Source of the DNA: JARRJS01 sp037388885
GTDB taxonomy: Bacteria; Gemmatimonadota; Gemmatimonadetes; Longimicrobiales; RSA9
Direction of reading: 5' to 3'
Assembly (NCBI GenBank): GCA_037388885.1
Contig: JARRJS010000038.1
Coordinates: 1-64,000 of the forward strand
Length of the DNA stretch: 64,000 nt
Below the pieces are notes generated by a model that saw nothing but the letters and a program-made list of their open reading frames with translations, did not search any database and had not been told where the DNA came from. Positions 26,539 to 34,108 of this stretch are shown here, piece by piece; positions within the stretch are counted from its first letter, which is position 1; each line of letters opens with the position of its first letter. The position numbers were made by a program, and so were the translations under genes.

Positions 26539-26567
26539 TTTACGAAAACCGCCCGGAACGATATACT
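26539..26567 (+). promoter_or_regulatory. Promoter of rpsF-rpsR-rplI operon
   Basis: TTTACG at 26539-26544, a 17-base spacer, then TATACT at 26562-26567. It is the best sigma-70-like match in the gap, about 65 bases before the rpsF start. The sequence just after (TTACAGGC) is also found after the prs -10. Confidence 0.65.
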
Positions 26568-26584
26568 TACAGGCTTTCTATCCT

Positions 26585-26606
26585 GCCCCGCGCAGCGACG
26601 CGGGGC
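26585..26606 (+). promoter_or_regulatory. Leader hairpin before rpsF, possible S6:S18 control element
   Basis: GCCCCGCG and CGCGGGGC pair as a perfect 8-base stem around the 6-base loop CAGCGA, immediately after the predicted transcript start and 26 bases before the rpsF GTG. Many bacteria control this operon through S6:S18 binding to a leader RNA, but I do not see the defining internal CCG bulge, so this role is only suggested. Confidence 0.35.
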
Positions 26607-26631
26607 CGAACGAGACCGGGGGAGGAAACGC

Positions 26632-27003
26632 GTGAAGGATTACGAGATCGTCTACATCTTCGACTCGATGCTGGACGAGGAGAAGATTCGCACCAAGCTG
26701 GACGGATACCACCAGCTGATCACCGGGGACGGCGGCGAGATCACGGCCGTCGATTTCTGGGGCAAGCGTCAGCTCGCCTACCCGATCGCCAAGAAAGCTG
26801 CGGGCAACTACGTCGTCGTGCAGTTCCGCACGGGCGCGGAGGCGCTACCGGAGTTCGAACGGCGTCTGAAGCTGGACGATGAGCTGTTGCGCTACCTCAT
26901 CGTGCTGAGCGAGGGAGAGCCGACGGCGCCCATGTCGCTGTCGACCCGGGAGCCGTCGTCCAGAGACGACGACGAGGACGACGACGATGAGGAGGAAGAC
27001 TGA
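26632..27003 (+). CDS. rpsF: Small ribosomal subunit protein bS6
   Basis: Ribosomal protein that binds 16S rRNA with S18. 123 residues, starting at GTG 26632 after a strong GGGGGAGG site. Core motifs: YEIVYIFDSMLDEE, VDFWGKRQLAYPIAKKAAGNYVV and LDDELLRYLIV. The C-terminal tail is strikingly acidic (13 of the last 15 residues are Asp or Glu). The stop overlaps the rpsR start (TGATG). Confidence 0.97.
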   Translation: MKDYEIVYIFDSMLDEEKIRTKLDGYHQLITGDGGEITAVDFWGKRQLAYPIAKKAAGNYVVVQFRTGAEALPEFERRLKLDDELLRYLIVLSEGEPTAPMSLSTREPSSRDDDEDDDDEEED

Positions 27004-27224
27004 TGGCGGGCCGACACAAGAACTGCCCGTTGTGTGAATCGGGCATCCGGCGCATCAACTACAAGGACGAAAGCACGCTTTCGCGGTTCATCACCGACGC
27101 CGGCAAGATCCTGCCGCGTCGTCTGACGGGCATGTGTGCACGGCATCAGCGTCAGGTGGGCACGGCGATCAAGCGGGCGCGCTATCTGGCCCTGGTGGGG
27201 TACGCGAACACGGGCGAGGGCTGA
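27003..27224 (+). CDS. rpsR: Small ribosomal subunit protein bS18 (zinc-type)
   Basis: 73-residue partner of S6 in the 30S platform. It keeps the Cys-rich form: Cys8 and Cys11 (CPLC) with Cys45 and His48 (CARH) as a likely zinc site. Zinc-containing (C+) copies are often replaced by C- paralogues under zinc limitation. Core motif YKDESTLSRFITDAGKILPRR. Starts on the A of the rpsF stop. Confidence 0.97.
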   Translation: MAGRHKNCPLCESGIRRINYKDESTLSRFITDAGKILPRRLTGMCARHQRQVGTAIKRARYLALVGYANTGEG

Positions 27225-27228
27225 GTAC

Positions 27229-28146
27229 GTGACGACTGGCGGACGCTGGCCGGCGGTGGTCGGCCTGTCGCTGGTCGTGATCATGCTGTCGGTAGTGCAA
27301 CCCGCGCTACTGGTGTTCGTGCCGCTGGGTTTGCTGTTGGTCGCCATCCCTTCCCGGCCACTCCGACTCCACCTGGTGGGGCTCGGCATGCTGCTGCTGG
27401 CATTGACGCTGATCGGTGCGCACGCCGACATGTTGTGGTATGCGCAGCGAGGCTGGGTGCTGGTGCTGGGGGCCTGGTTCGTGGGAATGGTGGTGACGTG
27501 GCCGCGGGCGAGTTTCATCTCCCGGGCGTTGGCGGCGGTGACGGGGTCGGTCGGTACGGCTGTGGTGCTGTTCGTGGTTCGACGGGGCGGCTGGCAGCAG
27601 CTGGACTGGACCATCGGCCAGAGCTACCGGCGAGAAGCGGCGACGGTGGCCGTTCAGATGAACGCGGGCAGCCTGGGGAAGGAGTTTTCCGGCGCGATGA
27701 TGCAGGCGGCGGCGTTGCAGGCGCGCTTGTACCCGGCGCTCCTGGCGCTGGCATCGGTGGCTGCCCTGGGCCTGGCATGGTGGGCGTACCGGCGATTGGT
27801 GGCGCGCGAGTCGCCGCTGGGCTTGCTGCGTGATTTTCGGTTCAGCGACGAACTCGTCTGGGTGCTGATCGCCGGCCTGGCGCTGGTGGTTGCGCCCTTG
27901 GGCGACGTGGCGGCGCGTGCCGGCGTGAACGTGCTGGCGTTCATGGTTGCGCTCTACGCGCTTCGCGGATTGGCAGTGCTGCTGGCGCTGGTGGGCATGC
28001 CGAGCATCGTTGGAACGATCGTGGCCGTGGTGGTCGCGCTGCTGCTCTACCCGGTCGTGATGACGGGGGCGGTAGTGCTGGGAATCACGGATACATGGCT
28101 CGACCTCCGGACCCGCATGCGGTCCGGTACGGAGCAAGGGGAGTGA
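27229..28146 (+). CDS. DUF2232/YybS-family membrane protein
   Basis: 305 residues with about eight hydrophobic segments. It lies between rpsR and rplI, where YybS/DUF2232 proteins are found in other phyla, and this supports the family call more than any motif does. GTG at 27229 is 4 bases after the rpsR stop and places the first membrane helix right at the N-terminus. The family may be related to energy-coupling transport components, but its function is not known. Confidence 0.82.
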   Translation: MTTGGRWPAVVGLSLVVIMLSVVQPALLVFVPLGLLLVAIPSRPLRLHLVGLGMLLLALTLIGAHADMLWYAQRGWVLVLGAWFVGMVVTWPRASFISRALAAVTGSVGTAVVLFVVRRGGWQQLDWTIGQSYRREAATVAVQMNAGSLGKEFSGAMMQAAALQARLYPALLALASVAALGLAWWAYRRLVARESPLGLLRDFRFSDELVWVLIAGLALVVAPLGDVAARAGVNVLAFMVALYALRGLAVLLALVGMPSIVGTIVAVVVALLLYPVVMTGAVVLGITDTWLDLRTRMRSGTEQGE

Positions 28147-28150
28147 GGAC

Positions 28151-28612
28151 ATGAAGACGGTGAAGCTGATCCTGCGTCAGGATGTCGAGAAGCTCGGGGA
28201 AGCGGGCTCGGTCGTGAGCGTGCGCCCGGGTTACGCTCGGAACTACCTGTTGCCCCAGGGCATGGCCTACGAGGCGACGGACGCCAACATCCGGCAGCTG
28301 GAAGAGGAACGGGAACGCGAAGAGCAGCGTGCGCGCCGGGACTTCCTCGAAGCGCGGCGTCGCGCTTCCATCCTGGAAGATGTCTCGCTGACGTTCCACG
28401 CGCGGGCCGGCGAGGAGTCAAAGCTGTTCGGATCGATCACGACTGCGGACATCGCGGAGCAGCTGAACCAGCAGGGCCACGATTTCGAGGTGGACCGCAA
28501 GCAGATCGACCTGGCCGAGCCGATCAAGGCACTGGGTGTCTACAACGTGGTGATCAAGCTGCACGCGGATGTCCGTCCGGAGATCAAGGTCTGGGTGATC
28601 AAGGAGGAGTAG
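28151..28612 (+). CDS. rplI: Large ribosomal subunit protein bL9
   Basis: 153 residues; two-domain L9 with the N-terminal signature KLILRQDVEKLGEAGSVVSV, RPGYARNYLLPQG, a long charged helix (EEEREREEQRARRDF), and the C domain with LFGSITTADIAEQL. ATG at 28151 with a GTGAGGAC site. Last gene of the rpsF operon. Confidence 0.97.
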   Translation: MKTVKLILRQDVEKLGEAGSVVSVRPGYARNYLLPQGMAYEATDANIRQLEEEREREEQRARRDFLEARRRASILEDVSLTFHARAGEESKLFGSITTADIAEQLNQQGHDFEVDRKQIDLAEPIKALGVYNVVIKLHADVRPEIKVWVIKEE

Positions 28613-28637
28613 GAGGAGTCGTCCCTGCCCTTCGCCG

Positions 28638-28667
28638 TTGTCGGTGATGTCGGCGTCCCATTACATT
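28638..28667 (+). promoter_or_regulatory. Probable promoter of rsfS
   Basis: TTGTCG at 28638-28643, an 18-base spacer, then TACATT at 28662-28667. The predicted transcript start falls near 28674, which disfavours the TTG start at 28673 and supports the ATG at 28736. Confidence 0.45.
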
Positions 28668-28735
28668 GCAGATTGAGTGACATTCTGCGCCCGCATCCGC
28701 GGGCGCAGGAAGTCGTCCCCTACGTCCGGGAGTGG

Positions 28736-29131
28736 ATGCAGAGCAACGAAGCGGAGCGTCGCGAGGCCGTGTTCGACCTGACGGAGGCAGCTGAGCTTGC
28801 CCGCGCCGTCGAGCTGGCACAGGAGCGAAAGGGCCGCGACGTCGTTGTGCTGGACCTTCGAGGCATTTCGAGCGCTACGGACTACTTCCTGATCGTGAGC
28901 GGCACGTCGGACATCCACGTCCGATCGGTGGCCGAGCACATCGTAGAGGAGCTCAAGAAGGATCACGTCCGACCGGATCACGTGGAGGGCTTGCGTGGCG
29001 GTCGCTGGGTCCTCATCGACTACATCGATTTCGTGGTTCATGTGTTCCACCCCGCTGTACGCGAGTTCTACCAGCTGGAACGCTTGTGGGGTGATGCACC
29101 CGCGCTGGTCCCGGACGCGCAGGAGTTGTAG
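28736..29131 (+). CDS. rsfS: Ribosomal silencing factor RsfS
   Basis: Binds bL14 and blocks 30S-50S joining in starvation. 131 residues from ATG 28736. A TTG at 28673 would add 21 residues but has no ribosome site and lies at the predicted transcript start. Motifs: VVVLDLRGISSATDYFLIVSG, then VEGLRGGRWVLIDYIDFVVHVFHPAVREFY, the RsfS/Iojap signature. Neighbour rplI and the next envelope gene share the strand. Confidence 0.94.
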   Translation: MQSNEAERREAVFDLTEAAELARAVELAQERKGRDVVVLDLRGISSATDYFLIVSGTSDIHVRSVAEHIVEELKKDHVRPDHVEGLRGGRWVLIDYIDFVVHVFHPAVREFYQLERLWGDAPALVPDAQEL

Positions 29132-29152
29132 ACGCCGTCGCCGGAGCATCCC

Positions 29153-32100
29153 ATGAGGCGCAGTCTGTGCAGCGCGGCCCTCGCCGGGGCTCTCCTCGCC
29201 TTCGCTGTCGCACCCGCACAGGCGCAGTTTGGACGCAACAAGGTGCAGTACCGCGCGTTCAACTTCCGGATCATCAAGACTGAGCATTTCGACATCTACT
29301 TCTATCTGCGGGAGCGTGAGGCAGCGCTGGACGCTGCGCGTATGGCGGAGCGTGCCTACGGCCGCCTTTCGCGGCTGCTGCAGCACGAGTTCGACACACG
29401 CAAGCCCATTATCCTTTACGCATCCCACAGCGACTTTCAGCAGACGAACGCGCTGCCCGGTCTCATCGACGAGTCCACCGGCGGAGTCACGGAGATCCTG
29501 AAGAATCGGGTCATCGTGCCGTTGACGGGGTCGTACGCCGATTTCGAGCACGTACTGACGCACGAGCTGGTGCACGCGTTCCAGTTCGACATCCTGTTCG
29601 GCGACGGCATGGTGACCGGTGCGCAGCCGACGCTAAGGGTCCCGCTGTGGTTCATGGAAGGGATGGCCGAGTACCTGTCGCTGGGCCGGGTCGACGCGCA
29701 CACGGCTTCCTGGTTGCGGGACGCGGTCACCGCCGGCTACATCCGCGACATCGATGAGATGAACCGGCGGGACGACTATCTGTCCTATCGCTTTGGCCAA
29801 TCGCTGTGGGCGTTCATCGGCCATCGTTGGGGGGACGACGCCATCGGCGTGGTGCTCAAGAAGCTGGCCCGCATGGGGCTGGAACGGGCGTTCGTGTCCA
29901 CGTTCGGGCTGACGCTGGCGCAGCTGAGCCAGGAGTGGCTGGCGTCGGTGCGCACGACGTATCTACCGGAGCTCGTACAGCACGAAGCGCCGACGCGCTA
30001 CGGCGGGCGGCTGACCCACCATGAGAAGCTGACCGACCCGTGGTACCTGGCCCCGGCACTGTCGCCGGACGGCACGCTGATCGTGTTCGCATCCCAGCGG
30101 CAGGGCTTCTTCATGGACCTGTGGCTGGCGGACGCCAACACCGGCCAGGTGTTGAAACGACTGGTGAAGGGGTCGCGCAGCTCGGGCTTCGAGTCCCTGC
30201 GGTACCAGAACTCCACGTCGGTGTTCTCGCCGGACGGACGGCTCGTGGCGTTTGCGGCGGAGACCGGTGGGCGGGACGCGCTCTACGTCTACGACGTCCG
30301 GAAGCGGAGGATGGCCTATCGGCTCCAGTTCGACCTCAACGGCATTGAGAACCCGAGCTGGTCGCCGGACGGGCGGCGCATCGTGTTCACCGGCCTTGAC
30401 GGTGGCCTGAGCGACCTTTTCGTAACGGACCTCCATGGCCGTCTGCAGCGGCTCACCCACGACCGGCACGCGGATCTGATGCCCAGCTGGTCGCCGGACG
30501 GAAGCCGGATCGCGTTCGCTACGGACGGGGGCCCTGATGCCGATTTCGGGGACCTGCGTTACGGCAACTTCCGTATCGCTCTGCTCTACGTTGCCAGCGG
30601 TCGCGTGGAGCTGTTGCCGGGACAGGACGTGGGAAAGAACATCGACCCGGTCTGGTCGCCGGACGGCCGCAGCCTGGCGTGGGTGAGCGACCGGACGGGC
30701 ATCAACAACCTCTACCTGTACAACCTCGACGACCGGTCCCTCTTTCAACTGACGGATGTGCTGTCGGGCATCATCGGCACGAATCGCCTGACTCCTGTCC
30801 TCAGCTGGTCGCGAGCCGGCCGTCTCGCCTTCGTGTATTTCGAGCACGGCGGTTACAACCTGTATACCATTGCCGACCCGCTGACACTGCCGCGCCGTCC
30901 CGTGTGGCCAGCCCCCGCGGTGATCGTGCAGCGTGATTCGGGCAACGAACGCGCCGCCGCCGGTGTCGTCGGCGATGCGGACGTGGCCGTGCCGGCGAGC
31001 GGCGTGGGTGAAACGCCGACATCGACCGGTAAGCAGACGTCGTCTGCACCGTCCTCGGGGCTCGGCCGGCCCACGAGCGACGCAGCGTCCTGGCTGCGGC
31101 AGGATGGAGTGGGCTTTAGCGCAACCGAGGTCCGACCAGGGTCCGATGGACGCCGCGGCGGGCGGCGTTCCCTGGTGGACGTACTGGACAGCGCCGGCAC
31201 CGTCCTGCCGGACACCAGTGCCTTCGACATCGTCCGTTATCATGTGAAGTTCACACCGGACGTGATCGGGCGGCCGACCATTGGCGCGACGGTGGGCGGT
31301 TACTACGGGAACGGATTGTATGGCGGCAGCCACATCTCGTTGTCGGACATGCTGGGCGACCAGAACATTGTGTTGGCCGGCAACATCAACGGCTCCCTAT
31401 CGGACGCTGTGTTCTTCGGCAGCTACGAGTACCTGAAGCGGCGAGTGAACTACGGCGTGACGTTCCAGCAAGTGCCGCTCTACCGGTACCGCGGATTGCA
31501 GTCCTTCACCGTGGAAACGAACGGTGTGCGGCGCAACGCGCTGGCGCAGGTGTTCATCCGGGACGTGATCCGACAGGGCACGTTGATGGCGCATTATCCG
31601 TTCAGCCAGTTCCAGCGCCTGGAGCTGGGCGCGAGCGCGATCTACTTCAAGCGCGACTACCTGTTTCGGGGCATCCTGACAGATACGAACAGACCGCTGA
31701 TCCGGGACGAGCGCATCGGCGATGTGGCGTTCGCGCAGCCGACCGTGGCGCTCGTGTTCGACAATGCGCTGTTCGGCTGGACGGGCCCGATCTACGGCAC
31801 ACGCTACCGCCTCCAGGTTTCGCGAGCGTACGGTGGCTACAGCTTCGACGAGGGGTACCTGGACTTCCGCAACTACTGGAATCTCAAGCGGGTGGTCGTG
31901 CTCGCGAGCCGGTTTGTCGCCCTCGTGCGCCAGGGCCGTGACGCCGACCGCTTCTCCCTGTTCTGGGGTGGCCCCTACTTCATACGGGGCTACGACGCCA
32001 CCACGTTCGATCCGGGCGGGCCCGAATGCGAGCAGGATCACGTGGCAGGCGGCGCCTCTGGGGCTGTATGCCCGGCCCGCGACCAGCTGATCGGCTCCAG

Positions 32101-32467
32101 CGCCGCTTTCATGAATCTCGAGCTGCGATTCCCGATCATCACGGAGCTCCAGCTCGGGTTCCTTGGCACGTTCCCGCCCGTCGACGCGGTGGCGTTCTTC
32201 GACGGCGGCCTGGCCTGGGACAACCACGCCTGCCTGCGCTCCGATTACGACCCGGCCGCGCGCTGTGATTCCACGAAGCCGGTGCGCGTCGTCTGGCGAC
32301 GGAAGACCGGGCAGGACCCGTATCTCTTCCGGCAGCCCGTGTACAGCTATGGACTCGGGTTGCGGTTCAACGTCTATTACGCGGTCATCCGGCTGGACTA
32401 CGCGCTCCCGCTGAACCGACCGCACAGGAACGGCGTCTTCTCCGTGTCGTTCGGACCGTCGTTTTGA
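29153..32467 (+). CDS. Large envelope protein: MA-type protease-like domain, TolB-like propeller, C-terminal beta-barrel
   Basis: 1104 residues with a signal peptide ending APAQAQF. Residues 40-280 look like a gluzincin (MA clan) protease: HELVH (His137, His141) and WFMEGMAEYLS with Glu169 or Glu173 as third ligand. Residues 290-590 carry WD40-like/TolB (PD40) repeats, each with a WSPDGR or SPDG motif (at least five). A low-complexity Ala/Ser/Gly-rich linker spans about 600-680. The last 400 residues resemble an Omp85/surface-antigen barrel with GPYFIRGYD and a terminal Phe (FGPSF). It probably sits in the outer membrane with periplasmic protease and propeller parts. The role is unknown. Confidence 0.85.
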   Translation: MRRSLCSAALAGALLAFAVAPAQAQFGRNKVQYRAFNFRIIKTEHFDIYFYLREREAALDAARMAERAYGRLSRLLQHEFDTRKPIILYASHSDFQQTNALPGLIDESTGGVTEILKNRVIVPLTGSYADFEHVLTHELVHAFQFDILFGDGMVTGAQPTLRVPLWFMEGMAEYLSLGRVDAHTASWLRDAVTAGYIRDIDEMNRRDDYLSYRFGQSLWAFIGHRWGDDAIGVVLKKLARMGLERAFVSTFGLTLAQLSQEWLASVRTTYLPELVQHEAPTRYGGRLTHHEKLTDPWYLAPALSPDGTLIVFASQRQGFFMDLWLADANTGQVLKRLVKGSRSSGFESLRYQNSTSVFSPDGRLVAFAAETGGRDALYVYDVRKRRMAYRLQFDLNGIENPSWSPDGRRIVFTGLDGGLSDLFVTDLHGRLQRLTHDRHADLMPSWSPDGSRIAFATDGGPDADFGDLRYGNFRIALLYVASGRVELLPGQDVGKNIDPVWSPDGRSLAWVSDRTGINNLYLYNLDDRSLFQLTDVLSGIIGTNRLTPVLSWSRAGRLAFVYFEHGGYNLYTIADPLTLPRRPVWPAPAVIVQRDSGNERAAAGVVGDADVAVPASGVGETPTSTGKQTSSAPSSGLGRPTSDAASWLRQDGVGFSATEVRPGSDGRRGGRRSLVDVLDSAGTVLPDTSAFDIVRYHVKFTPDVIGRPTIGATVGGYYGNGLYGGSHISLSDMLGDQNIVLAGNINGSLSDAVFFGSYEYLKRRVNYGVTFQQVPLYRYRGLQSFTVETNGVRRNALAQVFIRDVIRQGTLMAHYPFSQFQRLELGASAIYFKRDYLFRGILTDTNRPLIRDERIGDVAFAQPTVALVFDNALFGWTGPIYGTRYRLQVSRAYGGYSFDEGYLDFRNYWNLKRVVVLASRFVALVRQGRDADRFSLFWGGPYFIRGYDATTFDPGGPECEQDHVAGGASGAVCPARDQLIGSSAAFMNLELRFPIITELQLGFLGTFPPVDAVAFFDGGLAWDNHACLRSDYDPAARCDSTKPVRVVWRRKTGQDPYLFRQPVYSYGLGLRFNVYYAVIRLDYALPLNRPHRNGVFSVSFGPSF

Positions 32468-32602
32468 GCGTTGCCAATGCCCGGGGTTGGATCTTTTTCG
32501 GCGGGGCTCGGTCCCTTATCATTAGCCCACTGCGGGGCATGAACCGCACTCGTCGCTGTGGACACCCGATTCGCCTGTGAAAATTCACAGAGGTCCCGTC
32601 CC

Positions 32603-34108
32603 ATGAGCCTGGATGCACGGCCCGCTCCGGCGGTCTTCGACCCGGAGGCGGACGAACTCCCGGCCGTGCTCCGGCAGGCTGTTTCCGGAGATGCTGCGAT
32701 CGTGTTCGTGGTCGCCGGGCCGAAGGCGCGGGAGGGCGGTTGGGCGGCGCGCGTCGCCGTTGCGGCGGCAGACGCGGCGGCGCGCCGACGACGGGTGATC
32801 CTGGCCGACTTGAGCTTCGAAGAACCGGAGCTGAACGCCGTGCTCGGCATGCGCAACAGGGAAGGCCTCGCCGACGTGTTCCTGTTCGGTGCTTCCCTGG
32901 AGCGGGTGGCGCAACGTGCCGCGGGCCACACGTTCCAGCTGGTGCCACCGGGTGCGTACGTGCCTGACCCGGAGGAGATCCTTTCGTCCTCCCGCTGGTT
33001 CCGGCTGGCGCCGGAGCTGGCCGACCTGAACACCGTCATGCTGGTCTATGTGCCGGCAGGAGCCGCGGGATTGAGCGATCTGGTGCGCCACGGCCCCGTG
33101 GTGGTGTTGAACCGGGCCGGGGATGAGCCGGAGGCCGGACTCCCGGACGGGTCTGAGATCGTGGCAACAGTGACGCCACCCGAACCGGACGCCGAGGATG
33201 AGGCAGCGGTGGCGTTGTCGGATGGCGTGGAAGGGGACGAGTCGGCTGCAACGGAGCGCGCGGCCGCCCCGGAGCCGGAGCCCCGCGACGCCGTGACGGA
33301 TGCCCGGAGCGCGCCGGACGGGCTGGAGGCAGATGTGGGTCTTGCGCCGAGCACCGGGGTACCGGTGGAGGAATGGGTGGACGAGGTGTCCCCGAAATCG
33401 CCGGACGTGCCGGTGCCGGGTTCGCCGGTGGATGAGCTCACGATTCCACCGGTGCTCCGGCCGCGGAGCCCGGAACGGCGCCGCCCGTCGCCCGTCCTGT
33501 GGTTCCTGCTGGTGATCGTGCTGGCCGTGGCCGGGTGGTACGCTTACACGCAGTACTTTGCACCGACCGGCCAGGCATCGGCGGCGCCGGTCCTGGGCCG
33601 GCCGATCGAGACGGAAGTCCCGGTCTCGGTTTCCATTGAAGTGTACGAAAGCCTGGACGTGGCGCAGCGGCGCGTTGCCGCGCTGAGGGCCGCGGAGCCA
33701 GACCTGGAATTTTTCGTGTCGCCCGTGCTCAACGACGGTGTGACGTATCAAATCGTGATGGCGGGCCCCGTAGCGAACGTGGATGCAGGCATGGCATTGA
33801 TGAGACGATTGGTGCAGGACGGGTACAAGACGGCCGAGGAGACGTGGTCGGTGCGGCCGACCACCCTGGCCTTCAGGATCCAGGACTTCGACACGCGGGC
33901 AGCGGCGGTAGCTCGGCGAGACCAGCTGGCGGCGAAGGGTGTGCCCACCTATGTGGTGGAGGTGCCGTATACGGTGGGTCCGTCGCACTATCGGCTGTAC
34001 GCCGGGGCGTATGAGTACAGGAGCGAAGCGCAGGTGATGGCGCAGCTGTTGAAGTCCGTGGGCATCAACGCTCCCCTGGTCCCGCGCACGGGACGGCCGG
34101 TGGCATGA
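32603..34108 (+). CDS. SPOR-domain membrane protein with degenerate BY-kinase/ParA-like N-terminus
   Basis: 501 residues from ATG 32603 (AGAGG site; GTG 32558 is a weaker alternative). Residues 30-155 follow the CpsD/BY-kinase fold: a strand, then GPKAREGGW where GxxxxGKS should be, RVILADLSFEEPELNAVLG, NREGLADVFL and LVPPGAYVPDPEEILSSSR. The Walker A Lys is missing, so ATP binding is unlikely. An acidic Pro-rich linker follows, one membrane helix at about 294-315, and two SPOR-like repeats from about 345 to 495, which in other proteins bind denuded septal peptidoglycan. Its stop overlaps the smc start. Confidence 0.82.
   Translation: MSLDARPAPAVFDPEADELPAVLRQAVSGDAAIVFVVAGPKAREGGWAARVAVAAADAAARRRRVILADLSFEEPELNAVLGMRNREGLADVFLFGASLERVAQRAAGHTFQLVPPGAYVPDPEEILSSSRWFRLAPELADLNTVMLVYVPAGAAGLSDLVRHGPVVVLNRAGDEPEAGLPDGSEIVATVTPPEPDAEDEAAVALSDGVEGDESAATERAAAPEPEPRDAVTDARSAPDGLEADVGLAPSTGVPVEEWVDEVSPKSPDVPVPGSPVDELTIPPVLRPRSPERRRPSPVLWFLLVIVLAVAGWYAYTQYFAPTGQASAAPVLGRPIETEVPVSVSIEVYESLDVAQRRVAALRAAEPDLEFFVSPVLNDGVTYQIVMAGPVANVDAGMALMRRLVQDGYKTAEETWSVRPTTLAFRIQDFDTRAAAVARRDQLAAKGVPTYVVEVPYTVGPSHYRLYAGAYEYRSEAQVMAQLLKSVGINAPLVPRTGRPVA

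Noticed and set aside
28673..28675. TTG as the start of rsfS.
   Set aside because: No ribosome site and it coincides with the predicted transcript start; the ATG at 28736 gives the usual length.
32585..33988. A 467-codon minus-strand open frame antisense to the SPOR gene.
   Set aside because: No ribosome site or family; the plus strand has clear domains.
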